A DNA stretch of 34,111 bases from a virus, in the IMG/VR virus record IMGVR_UViG_3300032267_000824, positions 1 through 34,111 of that record, one strand, 5' to 3'. The position numbers and the translations under genes are program-made. Below the pieces are notes generated by a model that was not told where the DNA came from, ran no database searches, and worked only from the letters and a program-made list of their open reading frames with translations. Within the stretch, counting starts at the first letter, position 1. Every line of letters begins with the position of its first letter. Shown here piece by piece: positions 28,228 to 34,111 of this stretch.

Positions 28228-28994
28228 CGCTTTACCGATCCTTCCAAGTCAAGCCGCAACTGCCCCCAGCTGCGGGCTCGCTTTTTATTGTTGCATTTAC
28301 GGCACAGGCACTGCGAGTTAGGGAAGACATTACCGAGGCTGCCTTCCTCAGTAAGCGGCACGATATGGTCGTGCTCTGCGTTGCGAGGGTCTGGCCGGCG
28401 GGTCTTTGTGTCAATGATGTATTCACGATTGCAGTCAATGCGGCACATCTGGCACACCCAGCCGTCACGTTCAAGCACCGCACGGCGGGTGCATTGCTCG
28501 TCAAACGGCACACCCAAGAGCTTGCATTTTTTCCGCAGCGAAGTTCGCAAAGCACCTGCAGAAGCTGAAGCCAGGTGCTTCTTGCTCAAGTTTTTTTGCG
28601 GCCTGTCTGATCCCCATCGGTGGTCCCATGCGCATTCACGGCAGCAGTATCTTCGACCGTCTTGCCCTAGTGCTGTTTTGCGTGGCCCCTGTGCTTCTCG
28701 TTCAATCTTTTTGCCGCATGCCGGATTTTGGCAGAAGCAATCTGGGAGCCGCATGTGCTCTGTCCTGCATTGCCAGGAGCAGCAACGGCGGCCCTTTGCA
28801 TGCTCGGATGGCGTCATCGTAAATTCCCTTCCGCATCTTGTATTTGCGCACACGGCCTGAAAACGAGTTCTTTTTGATGCCGTTCGGCATGCAGCAGAGC
28901 ATGTTTTTTGCTGCTTGCGGTTAGTGCAGAACGAACGCCCGCAATGCTCACAAGTTTTTGCGTGTCGCTGTTTTTTACTGGCTGCTGGTGACAT
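28188..28994 (-). CDS. HNH endonuclease with N-terminal zinc-finger array
   Basis: 268 residues from ATG 28994. Residues 15-125 hold repeated Cys pairs (CEHCGRSFC, CSAACR, CANTRCGREF, CCSWQCRTEH, CQNPACGKK, CCRECAWDH), each like a small zinc knuckle. Residues about 165-245 are the HNH domain: ERDGWVCQMCRIDCNREYII, NAEHDHIVPL, CLCRKCNNKKR. Such nucleases next to the terminase are needed in some phages for cutting packaged DNA; others are free-standing homing nucleases. The gene is more AT-rich than its surroundings. Confidence 0.8.
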   Translation of the reverse strand: MSPAASKKQRHAKTCEHCGRSFCTNRKQQKTCSAACRTASKRTRFQAVCANTRCGREFTMTPSEHAKGRRCCSWQCRTEHMRLPDCFCQNPACGKKIEREAQGPRKTALGQDGRRYCCRECAWDHRWGSDRPQKNLSKKHLASASAGALRTSLRKKCKLLGVPFDEQCTRRAVLERDGWVCQMCRIDCNREYIIDTKTRRPDPRNAEHDHIVPLTEEGSLGNVFPNSQCLCRKCNNKKRARSWGQLRLDLEGSVKRWENVARGRRQRN

Positions 28995-29082
28995 TTCCGC
29001 AGCATGCGGGTGGTGTCAAACAGCGGGCCTACCCCCTTGCGATTACTTGCGTAAATGAACGCAGCACAGGCGACCGGGGTTT

Positions 29083-29481
29083 TTATTCTTCAAAGTTGGG
29101 GTGATTCGACCCACCCTGCCGCGCCGGTTCCGGCCGGTCGGCTGGCTGCGTTTCGGCTCGCGCGGCTCGGCAATTTTGCTCGGCTCGCGTCTTTTTTCCG
29201 TGGCAGCGCACGCACAGGCACTGCCCATTTGCCACGTCGTATCTCGCACCACCTTCGCTCACTGGCACGACGTGGTCTGCGTGTGCTTCTCTCTTGTCGC
29301 CACACACGCGACCGCAGGAGGCACAGGCCCAGGCGGCCCGTGTTAATACGGCCAGCCTCCAGGCCCTGTGTGCCTTGTCCGTGTACCCACGTTGGTATGC
29401 GTTGCCCCTCGTGCTCTCGTCCCTGCGTCGGCTGTGCAACGCAAGGCGAGGCGGCCGATAGGCGGGCATGCGTTGTGGCAT
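29083..29481 (-). CDS. HNH endonuclease, packaging-type
   Basis: 132 residues from ATG 29481 (an ATG four codons on is an alternative). The core is complete: RAWRLAVLTRAAWACASCGR, EAHADHVVPVSEGG, LCVRCHGKKT, giving the zinc-binding Cys pairs and the H-H-N type catalytic centre. It lies just upstream of the terminase genes, where HK97-type phages carry an HNH partner of TerL. The start is preceded by two 8-base C runs on this strand. Confidence 0.85.
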   Translation of the reverse strand: MPQRMPAYRPPRLALHSRRRDESTRGNAYQRGYTDKAHRAWRLAVLTRAAWACASCGRVCGDKREAHADHVVPVSEGGARYDVANGQCLCVRCHGKKTRAEQNCRAARAETQPADRPEPARQGGSNHPNFEE

Positions 29482-29521
29482 AGGGGGGGGCGTCTACGCT
29501 GCTGGCACGCCGGGGGGGGCG

Positions 29522-29878
29522 TCAGCTCTTAAACATCACGAACCCAGTCGTGCCCGTGCTGTTCGTGGTAGCCGACACGATCTTCAGATATTCCGTGCCG
29601 AACACTTCATCAGGAAGCGAGTACGCCCGGCCTTCCGTGCTCGAGGGGGCAAGCGTCAGATCCGCCACGCTGCCATCCGATTTGTACAGCCGGCGGAATA
29701 CACTCGTAGGCGTCGGGGCGGCCCACATCTGCAGCGTGGCGGCGTTGGTCGAGATCGTGCCGATCGAAAGCACAGCCCCAGCCACGTCACGCATATCCAG
29801 CGTGGTGGCCAGGCTCGTGGCCGTGTGCAAAGTGATGTCGAGGTCGCGGCACTTACGAAAGAGAATGGCGTCGGGCAT
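29522..29878 (-). CDS. small putative virion protein, 118 aa
   Basis: Starts at ATG 29878 with GGAG upstream. Beta-rich with many Thr/Ser (SLATTLDMRDVAGAVLSIGT, PDEVFGTEYLKIVSATTNST), ending TTGFVMFKS. It resembles decoration or head-fibre proteins in composition. It lies apart from the tail genes, just ahead of the packaging genes. No family recognised. Confidence 0.6.
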   Translation of the reverse strand: MPDAILFRKCRDLDITLHTATSLATTLDMRDVAGAVLSIGTISTNAATLQMWAAPTPTSVFRRLYKSDGSVADLTLAPSSTEGRAYSLPDEVFGTEYLKIVSATTNSTGTTGFVMFKS

Positions 29879-29927
29879 GCGTGGTCTCCTGTGCTTCTAG
29901 GCTAGGCAGGTGCGGGCTTCCCCTTGC

Positions 29928-29964
29928 AGTGCGCCGCGGCCGTCTGTCGCCGCAGTAGCGCACT
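29928..29964. other. GC-rich hairpin in the gap upstream of the virion protein
   Basis: AGTGCGC (29928-29934) pairs with GCGCACT (29958-29964) and an inner GCGGC/GCCGC pair extends the stem. It lies in the 86-base gap after the DUF551 gene. It has no clear U-run, so it may be a weak terminator, mRNA stabiliser or protein site. The gap also contains no evident promoter. Confidence 0.35.
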
Positions 29965-30279
29965 TCAGCCCGGCGGCTCGGGGAGTGGCATCCACGCGAT
30001 CGGCGGATCAATCTCGTTCCACTGGTCGGCAGCAGACCACACGGTCATTCCTATGAGTTCTCTGCGGACTGCCGTAGCCATGCCGTCTTTCCTCTGCACC
30101 CAGCAAGCCAAAACGTGCTCGCCGACTTCCGGCAACCGCTCGTTCACCGGAATCCAGCGGCGTTCAGATCGCAGGCGTTCGACCTCTTCCTCTAGGTCTT
30201 GCGTCTCGGCATACAGCCGCCGCTCCGTCTCGGTGCAGTCGCAGTTCATGGGTTTCTGATCGCAGATCGGGCAGGCCAT
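29965..30279 (-). CDS. DUF551-type protein
   Basis: 104 residues from ATG 30279, with GGGAG six bases upstream. An N-terminal Cys cluster (MACPICDQKPMNCDC) and a coiled coil (ETQDLEEEVERLRSERR) precede the DUF551 domain: RWIPVNERLPEVGEHVLACW, WNEIDPPIAWMPLPEPP. DUF551 is common in small phage proteins of unknown function. Confidence 0.8.
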   Translation of the reverse strand: MACPICDQKPMNCDCTETERRLYAETQDLEEEVERLRSERRWIPVNERLPEVGEHVLACWVQRKDGMATAVRRELIGMTVWSAADQWNEIDPPIAWMPLPEPPG

Positions 30280-30308
30280 CAGTCTCTCCCTTCGCTCAAG
30301 AGCGTCAT

Positions 30309-30500
30309 TTAACTCATCAGTTCTGGCACGGGCTGCTTTGGGGCCAGCCCGCACAGGCCACGCAGGCGAGCGTTTTCGGATCGCAGCCTATCAATCTCGT
30401 CTGCGGCTTTCCGCACCATCTCGGGCGTTCCGTAATACGGGTAGCCGGGATCAAGAACCTCGTCGGCGTGCTTCCGCAGGCGAGCAGGAAGGTTTTTCAT
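30309..30500 (-). CDS. coiled-coil hypothetical protein, 63 aa
   Basis: Starts at ATG 30500 (MKNLPARLRKHADEVLDPGY), with a purine-rich GTGAG upstream. The second half (MVRKAADEIDRLRSENARLR) is a short coiled coil of the kind found in many small phage proteins. The region upstream of its start can fold into a hairpin that could hide the ribosome site. Function unknown. Confidence 0.65.
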   Translation of the reverse strand: MKNLPARLRKHADEVLDPGYPYYGTPEMVRKAADEIDRLRSENARLRGLCGLAPKQPVPELMS

Positions 30501-30505
30501 TTGTT

Positions 30506-30560
30506 TCTCACTTTCGCCCCAAAAGTGCAACACAACCGGCGTTGTGTTCCACAAGTGAGA
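30506..30560. terminator. nested hairpin: terminator and possible ribosome-site switch
   Basis: On the minus strand a stem GTG-AACACAA/TTGTGTT-CAC with a 6-base loop (30525-30552) is followed by TTTT, a good intrinsic terminator for the gene at 30582-30785. An outer pairing, TCTCACTT (30560-30553) with AAGTGAGA (30513-30506), covers the likely ribosome site of the gene starting at 30500. The structure may both terminate and gate translation. Confidence 0.55.
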
Positions 30561-30581
30561 CTCTCTCTGCGGCGTGTTGCG

Positions 30582-30785
30582 TCAAATGTCTAGCAGTTCG
30601 GCCGGGATCATCGCCCTCAGTTCGTCGCACAGCATGCGAGTCTCGCCGCTTGGCGTTCCGTATTTCGTCAGCGACCGCAGCCGCTGGTCGATTTGCCATA
30701 GCACCTGCAACGCCTCGCTGCCCAGCCTCGCGGCATCGTACTCGGCCTGCTCGTCGGGGAGCGTGAACTTTAGGATGGCGATCAC
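30582..30785 (-). CDS. small conserved phage protein, 67 aa
   Basis: Starts at GTG 30785. The sequence MIAILKFTLPDEQAEYDAAR, ALQVLWQIDQRLRSLTKYG matches a widespread type of short phage protein whose members read ILxFxLPEEQxEFxxA...LWxxDQxLRxxxKY. The function of this type is unknown to me. It has no visible ribosome site but its own terminator. It is the first gene after the intergenic region. Confidence 0.75.
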   Translation of the reverse strand: MIAILKFTLPDEQAEYDAARLGSEALQVLWQIDQRLRSLTKYGTPSGETRMLCDELRAMIPAELLDI

Positions 30786-30862
30786 AGATATACCGGCGGT
30801 GTATTCCTGGCGCTCAGATCGAAGAACATTCTACCCGTGCGGACCAGCGGCGCAATGCCATT

Positions 30863-30894
30863 CCGAAAGAAACCTATGCCCGTTTTTCTTTCGG
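30863..30894. other. 10-bp hairpin in the 5' leader
   Basis: CCGAAAGAAA (30863-30872) pairs perfectly with TTTCTTTCGG (30885-30894) across a 12-base loop. It lies just after the predicted start of the 30913-30940 promoter, so it would be near the 5' end of the transcript. Possible roles are mRNA stability or protein binding; it is not followed by a U-run on the minus strand. Confidence 0.5.
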
Positions 30895-30912
30895 CAGCGG
30901 TTTCGTAACGGC

Positions 30913-30943
30913 ATCCTATTTCGGGATTAGTGGCTGTCAGCCA
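30913..30943 (-). promoter_or_regulatory. candidate promoter with operator dyad
   Basis: On the minus strand CTGACA (30940-30935; 5 of 6 match) and TAGGAT (30918-30913; 4 of 6) are 16 bases apart. The -35 lies inside the perfect dyad TGGCTG-T-CAGCCA (30931-30943), a likely regulator site. It would drive the small genes and then the packaging module. The rest of the 239-base gap (30786-31024) holds a palindrome ATACCG-TATC-CGGTAT (30986-31001) and no gene. Confidence 0.5.
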
Positions 30944-31024
30944 GTCCGCCGGAAATACCGTGCCGTCTCCTGGTGCAAGAGCGTCATACCGTATCCGGTA
31001 TAGCCGTCTCTAAGGTGAAGAGCG

Positions 31025-31705
31025 TCACGCTGGCGGCGTGTAGATGTATCCCGGTGCGGTGATCGCGTCGAACAGGGATTGGTCTGCCGCGTAGTAGCCT
31101 CGCACCGCAGCGGCCTGCTCCGGCGTTAGCGTTGGCTTCTCGCGTCTTGCCTCATTGGTGTTTGGCATCGGCCCCGTAAAGCCGATGAACGACGCCGCCT
31201 CTGCGATATGGCTAGGGAACCGAAAGCAGGTGGTGGCACCGACCGCGTACTTGTTCTGGTGGAAGAAATGAACATTGTCCCGCAGCCTGTCTGGTCTGCG
31301 GGCTGGCAACCCTCGCGATGCCCTGCGTCTGGCCCGCGCTACGCGCCGTGCCGCTGCGACCTCGTCTGTCGGCGCTGGCTCTCTCACGATGGCCGTGTCG
31401 TTGACCAGCGATTCGATGGCCTGCGGGACGTCCTTCCGCCGTAGGCCGACCTGCTGCATCGCGGAAATGAAACGATCAACGGGATCGCGAACCAGCAGCA
31501 CAACAGGGTTGGCTGGAGTGTGCGACCCCCTCGCCAGCCAGTGCCACTGCCGATCATCAGCCGTCACGCCAGCCGGGAACGCGGCTGTGCGGATAAGCCA
31601 ATCCTCACGTGGCTGGAACTGCGAGATGATCGCCCTCGCCATACTGGACGAAGCCACTTTGGCGTTGAGGGCGATGCTGTAGTTCGGGGTGTTGAAGTAA
31701 TACAT
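31025..31705 (-). CDS. sulfotransferase-like protein
   Basis: 226 residues from ATG 31705, in a TGATG overlap with the LamG gene. The PAPS-binding signatures are present: a 5'-phosphosulfate-type loop ALNAKVASSSMARAI with K16 and Ser, and a 3'-phosphate-type segment VVLLVRDPVDRFISAMQQVG with R73 and S81. This is the layout of carbohydrate sulfotransferases. Residues 113-143 are unusually arginine-rich. The substrate is unknown; coupling to a LamG (glycan-binding) virion gene suggests a sugar target. No PAPS synthesis genes are encoded. Confidence 0.7.
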   Translation of the reverse strand: MYYFNTPNYSIALNAKVASSSMARAIISQFQPREDWLIRTAAFPAGVTADDRQWHWLARGSHTPANPVVLLVRDPVDRFISAMQQVGLRRKDVPQAIESLVNDTAIVREPAPTDEVAAARRVARARRRASRGLPARRPDRLRDNVHFFHQNKYAVGATTCFRFPSHIAEAASFIGFTGPMPNTNEARREKPTLTPEQAAAVRGYYAADQSLFDAITAPGYIYTPPA

Positions 31706-33576
31706 CAGAAATACCACACTCCCAGTTGCGCGGCGGGCGGGGTGAAGTTGGCCGTGTAAAGGGCGATGCCTTTGACGATGCGGAGGTCGTCTATGTAGCC
31801 GATGAATTTGTACCCCCCAGAAGTCCTGTCGCTGCCAATCGTCAGCGGCTCGCTGTTCGCATTGAAGGCACCGCTGATCGTCGCCGTTCCGTTCAGCACT
31901 CCGTTGACGTAGCACCTACATAGCGTGCCTTGTTTGGTGAAAGCGATGTGCGACCACACGTCATCGGCGGGCGATGGCCCAAGTGAGTTGCCGCTCCAAT
32001 ATGGCGAGCCTGTGTTCAGCGATGTTTGATTGTCGCCACCGTTAGTGTACGACGCCCAGCCGCTTGGGAATCCGCCAGCGCAGACAAGTCCGTATGGCGT
32101 GTTGAGGTCTGACGACGACGGCCGAACCCACGCTTCAATCGTAAAGTCGCCGTCGCCAAAGTCGAACGCCGCGTTGTATGGAATCGTCACCGTGCTGGAG
32201 CCATCCAGATACAGCGACGATCCGCCGAACTTGCTCTGCGCCGTACTGACAACGGCGTTGCCTTGTGCGGTTGCCGTCAACGCGAGCGGTGACGAGTCCG
32301 CGAGGTTCCCGTTGAAGTTCATCAACAGGGACGTTGTTGGCGGCACCGATCCGAACACGGTGTAGCCCTTCGCCGTCGCAATCGTCGGCGTGTCGGCAAC
32401 GATACCGGGATTGTCAGCAACGAACAGGTGCCCCGTGCCGGCGTCTAGGTCGGCATAGAACTGGTCTATCGCGGCGGCAGGCAGCAAGTTGTTTGTGATC
32501 ACGCCGCCTTCGTAGGAGGCTGGCGTGCCGGGATTGTAGTGCTTGCCCGCCCACCCACCGGGCACAGCCGCCGTGCTTCCCAGCGACACGCTTTCTGCCC
32601 GCACCTTCGTCAACGCATTGCTGCTGATGTCGAAGCCGTCGAACTGACCGGATGGATAAACGCCAAATGGCACGGCGGATGCAGGCCCGGTAGGCGGCGT
32701 GAAGTTGGCTGTGTAGAGGGCCAGCCCTTTGGTGATGCGGAGATCGTCAATGTAGCCGACCAAATCTTGATTCGCAGCCCCGCCACCACCGATCCTCAGC
32801 GGCACTGACGAGTTGAAGATCGAAGACGATGAAGAGAACGACTGACTCAACACGCCGTTCCAATATACGGAGAATGTCGATCCGTTGCGGACAAGAGCAA
32901 TGTGCCCCCACGCATTATTGTTGACCGTTGCTGTGCCGCCGCCGTTCAGTTCCCATCCTGTCCCGTTAGACGATACGACGAGGTACGTTGTTCCGCCGAA
33001 AACGTACAGCACGAAAGCCAAGTCGCTTTCGCCCGCCGCGCGCTTGCCGACGATGGTGTTTGGGTAACTTGCGTCCGTCGGGTACACCCACGCTTCGATA
33101 GTGAAGTCGCCGGTGCCGAAGTCGAACTCGCCTTCGTTGGACACTTGCAAGTAGTCGCCGTTGCCGTCGAAGTACGCGCTCGCCCCGCCGAACTTGCTCT
33201 GCGCCGTGCTGATCGCCGCGCCGCCGACGGCTGTCACCGTCAGCCCATTTGGCGACGAGTCGGTGAACGTCGTGCTGCCGTTGCTGCCGTTGAAGTTGAG
33301 TAGCAGGGAAGTCCCTGCCTGCACCGCCGGATAAATCTCAAACGCCCGCTGATTTCCAGCCGCAGCCTTAGAGAACGTGTCGCCGTCCGCGTACACGGTA
33401 GTCGTGTTGTCCCACCACTTCACAGCGTAGTAGCCCGTGTCCGACGCGGCTGTGCCGGTGACGTTGCCAGAAGATTTCGTTGTCAACCCCCAGACACGCG
33501 AGTACCCCTTCGTCGTGAAGACGGGTGCGCTTGCGCCGGATGCCTTCGGCAGCATCAGTCTGTTGTTCATCGCCAT
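31705..33576 (-). CDS. putative tail fibre/receptor-binding protein with two LamG domains
   Basis: 623 residues from ATG 33576 (a second Met two codons on is possible). An N-terminal region of about 90 residues is followed by two copies of a concanavalin-like LamG domain, at about 90-305 and 415-620. Each has STAQSKFGG, an FDFG-GDFTIEAWV strand, a WGHIAL or WSHIAF segment and the end GYIDDLRI-KG-ALYTANFTPP. LamG domains bind glycans or fold as surface adhesins. A short linker domain separates them. It lies after the lysis genes and before the sulfotransferase. Confidence 0.8.
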   Translation of the reverse strand: MAMNNRLMLPKASGASAPVFTTKGYSRVWGLTTKSSGNVTGTAASDTGYYAVKWWDNTTTVYADGDTFSKAAAGNQRAFEIYPAVQAGTSLLLNFNGSNGSTTFTDSSPNGLTVTAVGGAAISTAQSKFGGASAYFDGNGDYLQVSNEGEFDFGTGDFTIEAWVYPTDASYPNTIVGKRAAGESDLAFVLYVFGGTTYLVVSSNGTGWELNGGGTATVNNNAWGHIALVRNGSTFSVYWNGVLSQSFSSSSSIFNSSVPLRIGGGGAANQDLVGYIDDLRITKGLALYTANFTPPTGPASAVPFGVYPSGQFDGFDISSNALTKVRAESVSLGSTAAVPGGWAGKHYNPGTPASYEGGVITNNLLPAAAIDQFYADLDAGTGHLFVADNPGIVADTPTIATAKGYTVFGSVPPTTSLLMNFNGNLADSSPLALTATAQGNAVVSTAQSKFGGSSLYLDGSSTVTIPYNAAFDFGDGDFTIEAWVRPSSSDLNTPYGLVCAGGFPSGWASYTNGGDNQTSLNTGSPYWSGNSLGPSPADDVWSHIAFTKQGTLCRCYVNGVLNGTATISGAFNANSEPLTIGSDRTSGGYKFIGYIDDLRIVKGIALYTANFTPPAAQLGVWYF

Positions 33577-33594
33577 GGAACGACGCCCTTGTGT

Positions 33595-33663
33595 TTAGCG
33601 GCTGCGGATCGCGAGGACGAAGACGGCGGCGAGGAGCAGACCCAATACCAAGTGCTCGAACAT
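33595..33663 (-). CDS. 22-residue membrane peptide
   Basis: ATG 33663 shares a base with the upstream TGA (TGATG), and the frame ends TAA at 33595. The peptide MFEHLVLGLLLAAVFVLAIR-SR is a single predicted TM helix with two basic C-terminal residues. It is too short to judge by composition alone, but the coupling signal and its fit in the gap are as for other genes here. It may be a holin-like or antiholin peptide. Confidence 0.5.
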   Translation of the reverse strand: MFEHLVLGLLLAAVFVLAIRSR

Positions 33664-33923
33664 CAGTTAGCCGTCTCCGTCTCAGGCAAGCGGGCGGCTG
33701 CCGACTTCGGTTGTAGGGCATAGAGCAAGCGGGTCTGCTCGGCGATCGCTTGGCCGATCTCTTTCTGTGTCTCAGCAACTTCACGCAGGAAGTCCCGGTG
33801 GGCCTCAACCATCGGCAGGATGATGTCCTGGCGGCCGACGAACAGCAGGGCGCATGCCACGAGGGTAGCGAACCCGTACCGCTCCAGAATCCCGAACAGC
33901 GTGCTTTTCACTTCGTCTGTCAC
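33663..33923 (-). CDS. holin-like single-TM protein, 86 aa
   Basis: Starts at GTG 33923, overlapping the upstream stop as GTGA, with GGAG at a workable distance. An N-terminal helix (MTDEVKSTLFGILERYGF) leads into the hydrophobic ATLVACALLFVG, followed by a long amphipathic helix (HRDFLREVAETQKEIGQAIA) and a charged tail. The size and topology resemble phage holins or membrane-anchored coiled-coil proteins of lysis cassettes. Position next to the peptidase block supports this, with no direct proof. Confidence 0.65.
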   Translation of the reverse strand: MTDEVKSTLFGILERYGFATLVACALLFVGRQDIILPMVEAHRDFLREVAETQKEIGQAIAEQTRLLYALQPKSAAARLPETETAN

Positions 33924-34111
33924 TTGCGCATCTCCGTTTGCCAACCTAGCAGCAGTGCCCGATTGCTGGCAGATTGAAGCCACCACCTCAGCACGGCCTT
34001 GACGATCTCGGAGAGCAGGGCTGACAGCACGAGCGTGAGGATGATTCCCATGCCGTAGTTCTGGCGTTCGCTCCGTTCGATGCTCTTGGCGATCTCGTGC
34101 ATTACCATGCC
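33920..34111 (-). CDS. single-TM membrane protein, 3' part (same gene as at 1-273)
   Basis: The same reading frame as at 1-273, seen at the other edge. It is open to the window end, so the ATG at 34108 is internal rather than the true start. The C terminus reads RWWLQSASNRALLLGWQTEM-RK. The stop TGA (33922-33920) overlaps the GTG start of the next gene (33923) as GTGA, a translational coupling signal used throughout this genome. Confidence 0.75.
   Translation of the reverse strand, partial: GMVMHEIAKSIERSERQNYGMGIILTLVLSALLSEIVKAVLRWWLQSASNRALLLGWQTEMRK
33989..34111. repeat. terminal direct repeat, right copy
   Basis: Exact copy of bases 1-123. Collapsing the two copies gives a 33,988 bp circle in which the membrane-protein gene starting at 273 continues without a break into 33988-33920. 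Confidence 0.95.

Noticed and set aside
30298-31027. The decamer AAGAGCGTCA at 30298, 30977 and 31018
   Set aside because: Three copies near gene ends are suggestive, but there is no symmetry and no consistent distance to promoters; probably chance or mild duplication.
31112-31127. A fourth GGCGTTAGCGTT core like the early operators
   Set aside because: It lies within the sulfotransferase gene, its end bases do not match, and no promoter surrounds it.
1-34111. CRISPR arrays, tRNA genes, rRNA and insertion sequences
   Set aside because: No regularly spaced repeats, tRNA cloverleaf with CCA-type end, or transposase signature was seen by reading. A covariance-model tRNA scan would be decisive.

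Overview
The window is an almost certainly complete genome of a temperate, tailed (siphovirus-type) double-stranded DNA phage, or an excised prophage. The first 123 bases are repeated exactly as the last 123, so the sequence closes into a circle of 33,988 bp, and one membrane-protein gene runs across the join. GC content is high, apart from AT-richer patches around 14.4-15.0 kb and 28.2-29.0 kb. Several protein types recall phages and prophages of Planctomycetota: a calcineurin-like phosphoesterase with a short HTH-like N terminus, a papain-like peptidase, cysteine-rich and LamG tail proteins, and small HTH proteins with a DPTPxEI motif. This host guess is from memory and tentative; a diderm host is suggested by the lipoprotein in the lysis region.

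Layout. All genes except the integrase are on the minus strand, so the map reads from about 11.0 kb down to 1, continues from 33.99 kb down to 12.2 kb, and meets the plus-strand integrase (11225-12139) head-on at a hairpin terminator. The early region (10978 to about 4400) starts with three near-identical promoter/operator units around a small HTH gene, then carries a Bet/RecT annealing protein, small unknown proteins, a DUF1376 replication protein with an iteron array inside its gene, a LexA-type DNA-binding protein, a DNA sliding clamp and a RusA resolvase. No DNA polymerase, helicase or primase is recognisable, so the phage must use the host replisome, perhaps steered by its own clamp.

The next block holds a class I methyltransferase, a glycosyltransferase-like protein and several small proteins. 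It leads into a presumed lysis block: a two-TM protein, a papain-fold cysteine peptidase, a lipoprotein with a DnaJ-like zinc motif, two single-TM holin-like proteins and a 22-residue membrane peptide. After that come a twin-LamG virion protein and a sulfotransferase. A short intergenic region (30786-31024) carries a good promoter and hairpins. It precedes small genes, a virion-type protein, two HNH nucleases and the HK97-type packaging and head module: TerS, TerL, portal, protease, zinc-finger protein and major capsid protein, the last followed by a strong terminator. Next are a second glycosyltransferase, head-tail connectors, tail tube proteins, tail chaperones joined by a likely +1 frameshift, a short tape measure and distal tail proteins. 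The late end has a metallophosphoesterase and a DUF1599 protein.

Most adjacent genes overlap by 1-13 bases (ATGA, GTGA, TGATG), implying long polycistronic mRNAs with translational coupling. The most notable points are the prfB-like CTT-TAA frameshift site between the tail chaperones, the three matching promoter/operators, a candidate origin inside the replication gene, a clamp without a polymerase, and four glycan/small-molecule modifying enzymes in a 34 kb genome.
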